Part shown: piece after piece, positions 8,880 through 18,259 of the stretch
Numbering within the stretch: position 1 is the stretch's first letter
How the letters are laid out: every line of letters starts with the position of its first letter
NCBI RefSeq assembly: GCF_016863655.1
Contig: NZ_BOPH01000098.1
Coordinates: forward strand, 1 to 64,000
DNA: 64,000 nucleotides
Source of the DNA: Virgisporangium ochraceum
GTDB lineage: Bacteria; Actinomycetota; Actinomycetes; Mycobacteriales; Micromonosporaceae
Direction of reading: 5' to 3'
Program-made: the position numbers and the translations under genes
The notes under the pieces: generated by a model
The model's input: the letters and a program-made list of their open reading frames with translations, nothing else
What the model was told of the DNA's origin: nothing
The model's database searches: none

Positions 8880-9575
8880 TCAGCCGGCGGCGAGCGCGGC
8901 CGCGGCGATCGGCACGATCTGGCGCAGTTTCGCCGACGCCGACGCGACGGTGCCGCCGGAGTACACCAGGATGTTCGACAGCAGCGTGCCGCGGCCGAGG
9001 TGCGCCTCGCAGGCGATCGTGGGCGTCTCGGTGGGGGAGGACCGCCGGTAGCACCGGCCGTAGGAGGCCTCGACCCCGGCGACTGTGCCGAGGTCGAGCT
9101 GGTCCAGGAGCTCGATCTTGATGCGTCCGTCGGCGGACCGGATCTCGTACGTGGTGCAGTTCTGGGCGTTGCGGCGGGTCGCCTCGACCGCATCCCTACC
9201 GGTGAGGGTGCCGTACCCGTGCGCGGTCTGGTAGACGGTGATGCCCGGTGAGCTCCACTCGCGCAGATGGGCGATGTGGTTGTACGTCCCCTCGCCGAGC
9301 ACCCGCAGGTTGCAGTACTCCGACGTGGTGTAGGTCGTGTCGAGCTCGTCCTCCGGCTTGCCGACGACGCCGACGTTCACCATCGCACCCGGTGCCATCA
9401 GGATCTTCTTCACCCGCGCCGACGCCGTGTCCCGGTCGAACGGTGGCGCCGACGACGCCGGCGCGCTCGGCTCGACCGAGGCGGGACGGGCGACCGTGTC
9501 GGGCTGGTCGAGGATGGTGCCGCAGCCGGCCGTGAACGCCAGCACGAACAGCCCCGTGAGAATCCTGGTACGCAT
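8880..9575 (-). CDS. secreted lipoprotein, sensor-domain-like
   Basis: A 231-aa predicted lipoprotein. A signal peptide (MRTRILTGLFVLAFTAGC) ends in a lipobox with the lipidated Cys at residue 18. A Pro/Ser/Ala-rich linker leads to an extracellular domain with Cys residues (SEYCNLRV, QNCTTYEI, GRCYRRSS, IACEAHLG) spaced like those of the PknH-type extracellular sensor domain of actinobacteria. The resemblance is from general pattern, not a search. It is 46 bp from the kinase gene on the same strand. Confidence 0.72.
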   Translation of the reverse strand: MRTRILTGLFVLAFTAGCGTILDQPDTVARPASVEPSAPASSAPPFDRDTASARVKKILMAPGAMVNVGVVGKPEDELDTTYTTSEYCNLRVLGEGTYNHIAHLREWSSPGITVYQTAHGYGTLTGRDAVEATRRNAQNCTTYEIRSADGRIKIELLDQLDLGTVAGVEASYGRCYRRSSPTETPTIACEAHLGRGTLLSNILVYSGGTVASASAKLRQIVPIAAAALAAG

Positions 9576-9618
9576 CCGCCCTCCCGTGCGCAGCGGTCAT
9601 TGTGGCACGGCGCGGGCG

Positions 9619-10110
9619 TCACCGTGGGGCGGTGCGCCCGACGAGCCGGAGCATCCCCAGCGCGACCGCGAGCCACGCGATGAGCAGCAGGGCACCGACC
9701 ACGAAACCCATGTGGGGGAAGACCTCGGTGTCCCGGCCGTCCGCCGCACCGACCCAGGCGATCCCGACGACGGCGAAGGCCGCCACCGCCGACCAGACCG
9801 CGGTGAGCGCGACGCCGCGGTGCCGGCCGGGGGACCGCAGGGCGCGGATTCCCGCCCAGACCGCGGCGGCCGTCGCGAGGAGCATGAACGGCCCCCACGG
9901 CACGACCCGCAGGACATCAAGCGGGCCGGGGCCGTCGTGTCCGATCGCGTCGCCGGTCATCCAGAGGGACAGCTCCTCCATGTGGTCGTCGTCGGCCGGC
10001 AGGTCGGAGATGCGGGCGAACCACGGCAGCAGCACCGACGTCACCGCCACGGCGACGGCGAGGATCAGGACGAGCCGGCCGCGCCGGCGCCACGGGTCGG
10101 ACACGGCCAT
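9619..10110 (-). CDS. four-helix integral membrane protein of unknown function
   Basis: A 163-aa membrane protein with about four transmembrane helices (LVLILAVAVAVTSVLLPWF, FMLLATAAAVWAGIRAL, a segment around AVAAFAVVGIAWVGA, and VVGALLLIAWLAVALGML). The loop between the first two is acidic. The start is the ATG preceded by AGGGAGA; a longer form starting 66 bp upstream would add a Pro/Tyr-rich tail but has no ribosome site. No family is recognised. Confidence 0.7.
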   Translation of the reverse strand: MAVSDPWRRRGRLVLILAVAVAVTSVLLPWFARISDLPADDDHMEELSLWMTGDAIGHDGPGPLDVLRVVPWGPFMLLATAAAVWAGIRALRSPGRHRGVALTAVWSAVAAFAVVGIAWVGAADGRDTEVFPHMGFVVGALLLIAWLAVALGMLRLVGRTAPR

Positions 10111-10249
10111 GACGTTCTCCCTGGTCGGACGGTACTGCGGGGCACCGTAACCGCCGGACGCGGGCGGCACCGTCATCCGAACAGCCGGGTCACCCCCGGC
10201 CGCCCCGGCCCGACGGCCACCGCCCGCGCCGCTGGCCGAGAATGGGTCC

Positions 10250-10813
10250 GTGGACGACGACGCGCGGTGGGCCGCCCGGTTCCCCGGGCTGTTCGAGCCG
10301 GGCGAGGTGGACTACGCCGACTGCGCGCTGTCGTTCACGACGGCCACGGTGCCCGACAGCCTCGTCGCGCGGCTGCACCTGGTGGCGGTGACGGCGGGGG
10401 AGCGCGTGATCGTCTGCCGCAGCACCCAGGGGTGGCGCTTCCTCCCGGGCGGCACCCGGGAACCCGGCGAGTCGCTCCAGGCGCTCGCCGAGCGGGAGGT
10501 CCTCAAGGAGGCCGGCGCGCGCCTCACCGGCCCCGTGCGCATTTTCGCCACGCACGTCGCCGACAGCCGGGCGGCGGCGCCCTACCTGCCGCACCTGCCG
10601 CACCCACGCTCGTACTGGGCGTACGGAGCCGCCCCGGCAGAGCTCGTCGGAGCGCCGACGATGCCGCCGGACGGGGAGCGGATCGTCGAGGTGCTGGCGC
10701 TGCCGCCCGCGGACGCGAGCGCGTACCTCGCCGCGTTCGACCCCGTGCAGGCCGCCGTCGTGGATCTCGCGGTGTCGATGGGCGTCATGGGCGATAGCCT
10801 GCGGTCATGGTGA
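10250..10813 (+). CDS. NUDIX hydrolase
   Basis: A 187-aa NUDIX enzyme. The Nudix box reads GTREPGESLQALAE followed by REVLKEAGA, which keeps the metal-binding Glu residues except that the first Glu of the EE pair is Lys. Nudix enzymes hydrolyse nucleoside diphosphates linked to another group. Its stop codon overlaps the start of the next gene (ATGGTGA, 7 bp), indicating coupled translation with the YdeI-like gene. The GTG start follows a short AT-poor leader without a strong ribosome site. Confidence 0.85.
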   Translation: MDDDARWAARFPGLFEPGEVDYADCALSFTTATVPDSLVARLHLVAVTAGERVIVCRSTQGWRFLPGGTREPGESLQALAEREVLKEAGARLTGPVRIFATHVADSRAAAPYLPHLPHPRSYWAYGAAPAELVGAPTMPPDGERIVEVLALPPADASAYLAAFDPVQAAVVDLAVSMGVMGDSLRSW

Positions 10814-11403
10814 AGGCCGAACTGGACGAGCTGATCGTGGCCGACGCGGCGGCGCTGCGCGCCTGGCTGCGGAGCAACCACGACACGTCGACGGGCGTGT
10901 GGCTCGCCCTCACGAGGAAGGGCGGCACGGTCACCACGCTCACCTGGCAACAAGCGGTCGACGAGGCGCTGTGCTTCGGCTGGATCGACGGACAGGCCCG
11001 GAAAGGGGACCACGAGACGTCGTGGATCCGGTTCACCCCGCGCACCCGCCGCAGTTCGTGGTCGCAGCGCAACGTGACCCACGTGGCCCGGCTGGAGGCC
11101 GAGGGGCGGATGCAGCCCGGCGGTCGGGCGGCGGTGGAGGTCGCGAAGGCCGACGGGCGGTGGGACGCGGCGTACGCGCCGCCCTCGGAGGCCGAGGTGC
11201 CGGCCGACCTCGCCGCGGCGATCGCCGCGGTGCCCGCGGCGCAGGCGATGTTCGACGTGCTCACGAAGGCCAACCGCTTCTCCCTCATCGTGCGGGTGAA
11301 CGGCGTCAAGCGGGCCGAGACGCGCCAGCGGAAGATCGCCGAGTTCGTGGCGATGCTGGCCCGGCACGAGACCCCCCACCCGCAGAAGGCGCGGCCCGCG
11401 TAA
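10807..11403 (+). CDS. YdeI/OmpD-associated family protein
   Basis: A 198-aa protein of the YdeI (bacteriocin-protection) family. Typical stretches are the N-terminal LRAWLRSNHDTSTGVWLAL, LTWQQAVDEALCFGWIDGQ, and SWIRFTPRTRRSSWSQRNV, with a basic C-terminal segment around VKRAETRQRKIAEFVAML. Family members have been linked to stress and peptide resistance in other bacteria, but the molecular role is unclear. It is the second gene of a coupled pair with the NUDIX hydrolase. Confidence 0.87.
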   Translation: MVKAELDELIVADAAALRAWLRSNHDTSTGVWLALTRKGGTVTTLTWQQAVDEALCFGWIDGQARKGDHETSWIRFTPRTRRSSWSQRNVTHVARLEAEGRMQPGGRAAVEVAKADGRWDAAYAPPSEAEVPADLAAAIAAVPAAQAMFDVLTKANRFSLIVRVNGVKRAETRQRKIAEFVAMLARHETPHPQKARPA

Positions 11404-11443
11404 CGGACGACACACCCCGTCGTCGGCTGCCCGGGGTTGCTCT

Positions 11444-11461
11444 GTACCTACTGGTATGTAC
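11444..11461. promoter_or_regulatory. TetR operator before the tetR-gap operon
   Basis: GTACCTACTGGTATGTAC is an 18-bp palindrome (matching half sites GTAC-n-TAC / GTA-n-GTAC) ending 11 bp before the TetR start codon. Its position strongly suggests negative autoregulation of the two-gene operon. Confidence 0.7.
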
Positions 11462-11472
11462 AGACTGGCGTC

Positions 11473-13031
<1,559 letters not shown>

Positions 13032-13046
13032 TGACCGGGGTCGTCG

Positions 13047-13625
13047 TCAGGCGTCGGCGGCGACCGGCAGGGTGGCGATGTACGCGGCGACCGCGCGGCC
13101 GGCGGCGAGCAGGGGTTCGGTGCTGCGTTGGGCCCTGGCCAGCAGGAAGCCGCCCTCCAGGCTGGTCAGCAGGGCGTAGATCGCCGACCGCGCGTCGGTT
13201 TCCGGTAGTCCGCGGCCGGCGAGGTACCGGGAGCCGGCGTCGACCCACGACGTGACGATCTCGGCCGCCACCCGGCGCAGGTCCGGTTCGGTGTCGGCGA
13301 TCTCGCCGGCCACCGTGCCGACCGGACACATGTTCGCCCATCCGGTGCCGGCCATGTCCTCGGCGGCGGCGGCGAAGGCGGCCTCCACCCCGGTCGGCAG
13401 GTCGGGGTGCGGGTCCAGCAGCAGCGGCAGCAGTTCGATGTAGGCGGCGCCGGTGGTGCGCAGCGCGGCCGCGGCGATCTCCCGCTTGCCGCCCCGGAAG
13501 TGGTGGTAGATCGAGCCCGTCGGCGCGTCGGCCGCCCTGGCCACCTGCTGGATGCCCGTCGATCCGTACCCCTGTACGCGCAGCAGTTCCGCCATCGCGC
13601 GCACGATCCGCTGGTCGGTCTGCAC
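13047..13625 (-). CDS. TetR-family regulator, LmrA/YxaF-like
   Basis: A 192-aa TetR repressor. Its DNA-binding domain (VQGYGSTGIQQVARAADAPTGS, spanning the helix-turn-helix, then IYHHFRGGKREIAAAAL) and C-terminal half with WANMCPVGTVAGEIAD match the LmrA/YxaF subgroup, in which the Cys-Pro-Val-Gly segment is characteristic. It is divergent from an alpha/beta hydrolase gene, with two overlapping palindromes in the gap, and convergent with gap (15 bp apart). Confidence 0.9.
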   Translation of the reverse strand: MQTDQRIVRAMAELLRVQGYGSTGIQQVARAADAPTGSIYHHFRGGKREIAAAALRTTGAAYIELLPLLLDPHPDLPTGVEAAFAAAAEDMAGTGWANMCPVGTVAGEIADTEPDLRRVAAEIVTSWVDAGSRYLAGRGLPETDARSAIYALLTSLEGGFLLARAQRSTEPLLAAGRAVAAYIATLPVAADA

Positions 13626-13647
13626 GGGAGCAGTCTAGAGCAGCATG

Positions 13648-13679
13648 CTAGAGTGATCGTTCTAGAGCGATCGTTCTAG
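13648..13679. promoter_or_regulatory. two overlapping 18-bp TetR operators
   Basis: CTAGAGTGATCGTTCTAG (13648-13665) and CTAGAGCGATCGTTCTAG (13662-13679) share the central CTAG, giving a 14-bp period. They lie between the divergent TetR and hydrolase genes, the second ending 15 bp before the hydrolase start. Overlapping sites imply cooperative or mutually exclusive dimer binding. Confidence 0.75.
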
Positions 13680-13694
13680 CGCGGGGGTGGGCGC

Positions 13695-14543
13695 ATGCGC
13701 AGCGTCGACGTGTCGGCGGGTGTCATCGAGTACGACGAGGTCGGGTCGGGTACGCCGGTGGTCCTGTTGCACGGCCTGCTGATGGACCACCGGCTCTGGG
13801 ACGCGGTGCTCCCGCTGCTGCCGGCCGGCTTCCGGTACATCCGTCCGGTCCTTCCGCTGGGCTCGCACCGGCGGCCCATGAGATCCGACGCCGATCTGAG
13901 CCTCCAGGGCCAGATCCGCATCGTCGCCGAGCTGCTCGAGGCGCTCGACCTCGAGGATGTGACGCTGGTGCACAGCGACTGGGGCGGTGGGCTGTTCCTC
14001 ACCGCCCGCGGGCTCGACGACCGGGTCGCCCGGCAGGTGGTCCTCACCTGTGAGGCCTTCGACAACTTCCCACCCGGGCTGCCGGGCCGGATGGTGGTGA
14101 TCGCCAGCCGTCTTCCCGGTGGCCTGGCGTTGGCCGCCCGCCAGCTGCGGATCGGCTGGCTGCGCCGGTTGCCCATGCTCTACGGGCAGATGACCCGCCG
14201 GCCGGTGCCCGACGAGCTCATGCGGCACTGGACCGAACCGGTCCTGCGCAACGCCGACATCCGGCGCGACCTGCGCGCCTACTGCACCGGCCCGCTCGAC
14301 AGGGCCGCGCTCGTCCGCGACACCCGGGCCGTGCGGCAGTTCCGGGGCGACGTACTCGTGCTCTGGTCGCCCGAGAACCGGGTCATGCCGGCGGCGCACG
14401 GTCGTGAGCTGGCGGACCTGTTTCCGCGGGCCCGGTACGCCGACGTGCCCGACGCCTACGTCCTGTCGCCGCTCGACGCGCCCCGGGCGGTCGCCCGCGA
14501 GATGGGCCGGTTCCTGACGTCCACACGGGCCCGGACGGAGTAG
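13695..14543 (+). CDS. alpha/beta-fold hydrolase, Asp-nucleophile type
   Basis: A 282-aa alpha/beta hydrolase. The oxyanion region is VVLLHGLLMDHRLW and the nucleophile elbow is LVHSDWGGGLF, in which Asp95 occupies the nucleophile place as in haloalkane dehalogenases and epoxide hydrolases. In the position of the catalytic His near the C-terminus the sequence reads DVPDAYVLSPLDAP, without His, so activity is uncertain or of an altered type. It is controlled by the divergent LmrA-like TetR. Confidence 0.85.
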   Translation: MRSVDVSAGVIEYDEVGSGTPVVLLHGLLMDHRLWDAVLPLLPAGFRYIRPVLPLGSHRRPMRSDADLSLQGQIRIVAELLEALDLEDVTLVHSDWGGGLFLTARGLDDRVARQVVLTCEAFDNFPPGLPGRMVVIASRLPGGLALAARQLRIGWLRRLPMLYGQMTRRPVPDELMRHWTEPVLRNADIRRDLRAYCTGPLDRAALVRDTRAVRQFRGDVLVLWSPENRVMPAAHGRELADLFPRARYADVPDAYVLSPLDAPRAVAREMGRFLTSTRARTE

Positions 14544-14588
14544 GCGACCGGGCTATGCTCGGCCACCGACGCGTTCCCGGAGCGAGCC

Positions 14589-15956
14589 ATGGCCACCACC
14601 ACCGTCACCGCCGGCGTGCCGAACGGCGGGGTCTCGTTCTGGTACACGCAGATCGGGCTTCCCGAACCGCTGCCGCCGCTGCCCGGCGACCGCGACTGCG
14701 ACGTGTGCATCGTCGGCGGCGGCCTCACCGGTCTGTGGACGGCGTACTACCTGGGGACCGCCGATCCGGGGCTGCGGATCACCGTGCTGGAGGCCGAGTT
14801 CGCCGGCTACGGCGCGTCGGGACGTAACGGCGGATGGCTGTCGGCCGAGCTGGCCGGAAGCCGCGCCGCCTACGCCGCCGGTCCGCACGGCGACGCGGGC
14901 GTCGACCGGCTCGCGGACGAGCTGCGGGCCACCGTCGACGAGGTCGTCGACGTCTGTGGCCGGCACGGGATCGACGCCGACATCGTGCGCAGCGGCGTGC
15001 TGTACATCGCGCGGTCACCGGCGCAGCTGTCGCGGCTGGCGGCCGAGGGCGGGCGCGGGCTGACCGCGGCCGAGGTCCGCGACCGCGTCGAGGTGGCGGG
15101 TGCGCTCGGCGGCTCGTACGACCCGGACTGCGCGCGGGTCCAGCCGGCGAAACTGGTGCGGGGGCTGGCCCGCGTCGTCGCCGGGCTCGGCGTGACGGTC
15201 CACGAGCGCACGCGGGTCACCGCGATCGAACCCGGACGGGCCCGCACCGCGCACGGAAGCGTGCGCGCGACGCACATCCTGCGGTGCCTGGAGGGGTACA
15301 CCGCGGGCCTGGCCGGCCACCGCCGGTCGTGGCTGCCGATGAACTCGGCGATCGTCGTCACCGAACCGCTCGACGCCGCGCGCTGGGCGGCCATCGGCTG
15401 GGCGAACAGCGAACTGCTCGGCGACAACGCGCACGCCTACTGCTACGCCCAACGCACCGCCGACGGGCGCATCGCGCTGGGCGGTCGCGGTGTGCCGTAC
15501 CGGTTCGGGTCGCGCACCGACGTCGACGGCGTCACCCAGCGCCGCACGATCGCGTCGCTGCGCGCGACCCTCGCGACGCTGTTCCCCGCCGCCGCCGACG
15601 TGCCGTTGGCGCACGCCTGGTGCGGGGTGCTCGGGGTGCCCCGCGACTGGTGCGCCAGCGTCGGCCTCGACCCGCGCACCGGGCTGGGCTGGGCCGGCGG
15701 CTACGTCGGCAGCGGCCTGACCGCCACCAACCTCGCCGGCCGCACCCTGCGCGACCTCGTCCTCGGCCACGCCACCGACCTGGTCGACCTGCCGTGGACC
15801 AACCGGCGGGTGCGGGCCTGGGAGCCGGAACCGTTGCGGTGGCTCGGCGTGCGGGGGCTGTACGCGCTGTACCGGAGCGCCGACCGCCGCGAGGACGGTG
15901 GCCTGGGCCGCACGAGCCGGCTCGGTCGTCTCGCATCGGCGATCGCCGGCCGCTGA
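14589..15956 (+). CDS. FAD-dependent amine/amino-acid oxidoreductase (DAO family)
   Basis: A 455-aa flavoprotein of the DAO family, closest in layout to gamma-glutamylputrescine oxidase and related amine oxidases. The dinucleotide fold CDVCIVGGGLTGLWTAYYLG starts near residue 37, followed by EAEFAGYGASGRNGGWLSAE. A glycine-rich C-terminal FAD segment GWAGGYVGSGLTATNLAGR is present. No transport or aminotransferase gene is next to it. Substrate assignment is not possible from sequence alone. Confidence 0.88.
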   Translation: MATTTVTAGVPNGGVSFWYTQIGLPEPLPPLPGDRDCDVCIVGGGLTGLWTAYYLGTADPGLRITVLEAEFAGYGASGRNGGWLSAELAGSRAAYAAGPHGDAGVDRLADELRATVDEVVDVCGRHGIDADIVRSGVLYIARSPAQLSRLAAEGGRGLTAAEVRDRVEVAGALGGSYDPDCARVQPAKLVRGLARVVAGLGVTVHERTRVTAIEPGRARTAHGSVRATHILRCLEGYTAGLAGHRRSWLPMNSAIVVTEPLDAARWAAIGWANSELLGDNAHAYCYAQRTADGRIALGGRGVPYRFGSRTDVDGVTQRRTIASLRATLATLFPAAADVPLAHAWCGVLGVPRDWCASVGLDPRTGLGWAGGYVGSGLTATNLAGRTLRDLVLGHATDLVDLPWTNRRVRAWEPEPLRWLGVRGLYALYRSADRREDGGLGRTSRLGRLASAIAGR

Positions 15957-16093
15957 GCCCGCCGGTCCCGATGGGCGGAACCCGTCACCCGGACGACCGA
16001 ATCCGCAGGTCAGCAGGCCGGCAAGGGGACAGCCCGGGCGTATGCTCCGCGGGGCGTCGACGCACCGGCGTTCCGCCGCCACCGGGAGGAACA

Positions 16094-16489
16094 ATGCTCG
16101 ACCACAGCGCAGTGGAAGCCAACATTCCCGCCGCCGACCTCGACCGGGCCCGTGAGTACTACTCGGACAAGCTGGGACTGACCCCCGTCTCCGGGCACGA
16201 GGGGCAGGCCCTGCGGTACCGGACCGCGTCCGGCACCTTCTTCAACGTCTACCTGACGCGGTACGCCGGGCAGGCGGGCCACACGATCGCCCAGTGGCAC
16301 GTCGAGGACGTCGACAGGGAGGTCCGCGAACTGGAGGCCCGCGGCGTCGTCTTCGAGGTCTACCCGGACATGCCCGGCGTCGAGTGGACCGGCTCCGTGG
16401 CCACGATCCCCGGAATGGGCAAGGCCGCCTGGTTCAAGGACAGCGAGGGCAACATCATGTGCGTCGACGACGGCGCGCCCGCGAACTGA
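16094..16489 (+). CDS. VOC-family (glyoxalase-fold) protein
   Basis: A 131-aa vicinal-oxygen-chelate protein. It shows the paired beta-alpha-beta modules: VEANIPAADLDRAREYYSDK at the start and AAWFKDSEGNIMCVDDG at the end, the latter containing the usual Asp-x-Glu-Gly-Asn turn. GGGAGGAAC precedes the ATG, a strong ribosome site. It is followed after 12 bp by the remains of a sigma factor gene. Ligand unknown. Confidence 0.87.
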   Translation: MLDHSAVEANIPAADLDRAREYYSDKLGLTPVSGHEGQALRYRTASGTFFNVYLTRYAGQAGHTIAQWHVEDVDREVRELEARGVVFEVYPDMPGVEWTGSVATIPGMGKAAWFKDSEGNIMCVDDGAPAN

Positions 16490-16501
16490 GGGGTCACATT
16501 C

Positions 16502-16747
16502 GAGGAGTACGTGACGGCACGCGGCGCGGCGCTGGTGCGCTTCGCCCGCGTGCTCGTCGGTGACCCGCACCGCGCCGAGGACGTCGTCCAGGACGCGCTG
16601 GCCCGCGCGTACCCGCGGTGGAACCGGATCGTGCGGGTCGACCAGCCCGACGTGTACGTGCGCCGGGCGGTGGTCAACGCCAGCCGGTCGTGGTGGCGCC
16701 GGCGGGGAAGCCACGAGCACCCCGTGGAACGGATGCCCGACACCCCG
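16502..16747 (+). pseudogene. SigE-family ECF sigma factor, N-terminal remnant
   Basis: The reading frame EEYVTARGAALVRFARVL then GDPHRAEDVVQDALARAYPRW and VYVRRAVVNASRSWWRRR is region 2 of the actinobacterial SigE-type sigma factors. Region 4 is missing: after about 80 codons the DNA joins a different coding frame. The expected start codon position reads GTC (GTCACATTC), suggesting that GTG has been lost too; the next GTG inside the frame would give a shorter start. A non-functional fragment. Confidence 0.78.
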
Positions 16748-17050
16748 GCTCGCCCCTCCGGGTGGTGGCGTGCACCGTCGGCATCGGCCACTACTCGCCG
16801 GCCGACGACGAGCGGTTCACGCCGAACCGCTCGGTGGGCGGACTCCCCGCGATGCTGACCCGCCACGAGGGCCGGCCCGACCGGCCGGACGGCGTCAGCG
16901 TCCGGGTTCCGGTCATCGACGGGATCGTGCTGTCGGTGAGCGGCGGGTACCGCGACACGGACGGGCGGCGCGAGTACGTACCCACCACCGACGCGGACAT
17001 CCTCGCGATCGCCGACGCGGTGCGCATCGGTCCCAACTTCGACCGGCCAC
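16748..17050 (+). pseudogene. C-terminal fragment of an unknown sigma-linked gene
   Basis: From the junction on, codon use and composition support a frame reading LRVVACTVGIGHYSPADDE, RSVGGLPAMLTRHEG, VSVRVPVIDGIVLSVSGGY and ADILAIADAVRIGPNFD. It lacks a start and also a natural stop, as the frame runs into the convergent epimerase gene. It probably belonged to the membrane or anti-sigma partner that commonly follows SigE-type genes; I cannot name the family. One deletion that fused sigma factor and partner explains both pieces. Confidence 0.6.
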
Positions 17051-17067
17051 ACACACGTGGCCCGGCG

Positions 17068-18018
17068 TCACCGCGTGACGCGACCGCGCCGGCGCGCGAC
17101 CAGGTCCCTGGCCGCCGCCGGCCACCGCGGCTGGTCGAAGGTGAAGCCCGCGTCGACGAGCCGGCCCGGGACGACCCTGCGGCTCTTCAGCAGCAGCTCG
17201 GTGTCCGACCGGATCGCGAAGGCGCCGACCTCCGCCATCCAGCGGGTGGCGGGAAGGCCGACCGGCATCCGCCACGCCGAGCGCAGGTCCCGCATGAACT
17301 CGCGCTGCGGCACCGGACCGGGCGCGGCGAGGTTCACCGCACCGGTGACGTCGTCGCGCCCGATCAGGAACCGGACGGCGCGGACGAAGTCGTGGTCGTG
17401 GATCCACGAGACGTACTGCCGGCCGCCCGCGACCGGTCCGCCGAGGCCGAGCCGCGCGAGCCGGCTCAGCACGTCGAACACGCCACCGCGGTCGGGGCTC
17501 ATCACCATGGCCGCGCGCAACGCGACCTTGCGCGTGCCCGGCGTCGCGGCGTTCTCCTGCGCCGCTTCCCAGTTCCGGGCGATCCCGACGCTGTACGCCC
17601 AGTACCCGGGCACGCCGGGTTCGTCGCCGCCGAGGACGCCGTCGCGTTCGTCGTTGGGCGCGTCGAAGCGGTGGGCGTAGATGGTCGCGGTGCTCATCTG
17701 CATCCATATCCGGGGCGGTCGGGCAGCCGCGGCGATCGCCGCGCCGACGACCCGCGCCGACTCCACGCGCGAGCTCATCATGGCCGCGAGGTTCGCCGGC
17801 GTGTAGCGGCAGCTCACGCTGCGCCCGGCCAGGTTGATGACGACGTCGCTGCCGTCGATCTGCGCGGCCCAGTCGCCCAGCGTCGCGCCGTCCCAGCGGA
17901 CCTGCCGGTCACCGGCCGGGGACCGGGTGAGCACCACGACGTGGTGGCCCTCGGCGGTCAACGCCCGGTCGAGGATCGTGCCGACCTGCCCGGTCCCGCC
18001 GGGAAGGACGATCTTCAT
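17068..18018 (-). CDS. SDR39U1-type NAD-dependent epimerase (TIGR01777-like, DUF1731 C-terminus)
   Basis: A 316-aa extended/atypical SDR. The N-terminal nucleotide-binding site is MKIVLPGGTGQVGTILDRAL; VVINLAGRSVSCRYT and the residues around YWAYSVGIARNWE follow. The C-terminal domain (VGLPATRWMAEVGAFAIRSD, then LLKSRRVVPGRLVDAGF) is the DUF1731 module specific to this family. GGAGG stands seven bases before the ATG. Upstream lies a perfect 14-bp palindrome but no regulator gene. The physiological substrate of the family is unknown. Confidence 0.9.
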   Translation of the reverse strand: MKIVLPGGTGQVGTILDRALTAEGHHVVVLTRSPAGDRQVRWDGATLGDWAAQIDGSDVVINLAGRSVSCRYTPANLAAMMSSRVESARVVGAAIAAAARPPRIWMQMSTATIYAHRFDAPNDERDGVLGGDEPGVPGYWAYSVGIARNWEAAQENAATPGTRKVALRAAMVMSPDRGGVFDVLSRLARLGLGGPVAGGRQYVSWIHDHDFVRAVRFLIGRDDVTGAVNLAAPGPVPQREFMRDLRSAWRMPVGLPATRWMAEVGAFAIRSDTELLLKSRRVVPGRLVDAGFTFDQPRWPAAARDLVARRRGRVTR

Positions 18019-18038
18019 GGCGGGGCCTCCCATGGTTT

Positions 18039-18052
18039 TTGAACATGTTCAA
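18039..18052. promoter_or_regulatory. 14-bp operator before the epimerase gene
   Basis: TTGAACATGTTCAA is a perfect palindrome 20 bp upstream of the epimerase ATG. Such TTGAAC/GTTCAA sites are typical TetR-type operators in actinomycetes. It does not match the actinobacterial LexA box (TCGAAC-N4-GTTCGA). The cognate regulator is not in this neighbourhood. Confidence 0.5.
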
Positions 18053-18136
18053 GTTCTGCTCCGAGCGTAGGCACGGACGGGTGGACGGGTCAAGGTCGCG
18101 CTGATCACGCGCGCACGATCGGCTAGGGTGACCGCC

Positions 18137-18175
18137 ATGGGTTGCTCCGCCATGCAGATCCGCACCGCCGCCTAG
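18137..18175 (+). CDS. putative 12-aa leader peptide
   Basis: A 13-codon ORF encodes MGCSAMQIRTAA. TAGGGT lies seven bases before its ATG, the spacing of a -10 element for a leaderless transcript starting at the ATG. Its stop codon overlaps an 8-bp perfect hairpin, and a second hairpin follows before the P-loop ATPase gene. This is the layout of a translational attenuator. Coding status is inferred. Confidence 0.45.
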   Translation: MGCSAMQIRTAA

Positions 18176-18231
18176 CGGCGGTCCTACCGCCGGACCGGTG
18201 TCCCGCCGGCAGCGCGCACCCGTGCTGCCGG
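18164..18231 (+). promoter_or_regulatory. tandem hairpins between leader ORF and ATPase gene
   Basis: Hairpin 1: ACCGCCGC-CTA-GCGGCGGT at 18164-18182, whose loop and 3-prime arm include the leader stop codon. Hairpin 2: CCGGCAGC / GCTGCCGG with a 10-nt loop at 18206-18231. A ribosome on the leader ORF would melt the first and could change folding of the second, so an attenuation role is plausible. Confidence 0.45.
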
Positions 18232-18259
18232 GCCGTCCCGCGTGATCCGGGAGCAACCT

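Noticed and set aside
18039-18052. SOS (LexA) box
   Set aside because: The site reads TTGAACATGTTCAA; the actinobacterial LexA box needs TCGAAC-N4-GTTCGA.
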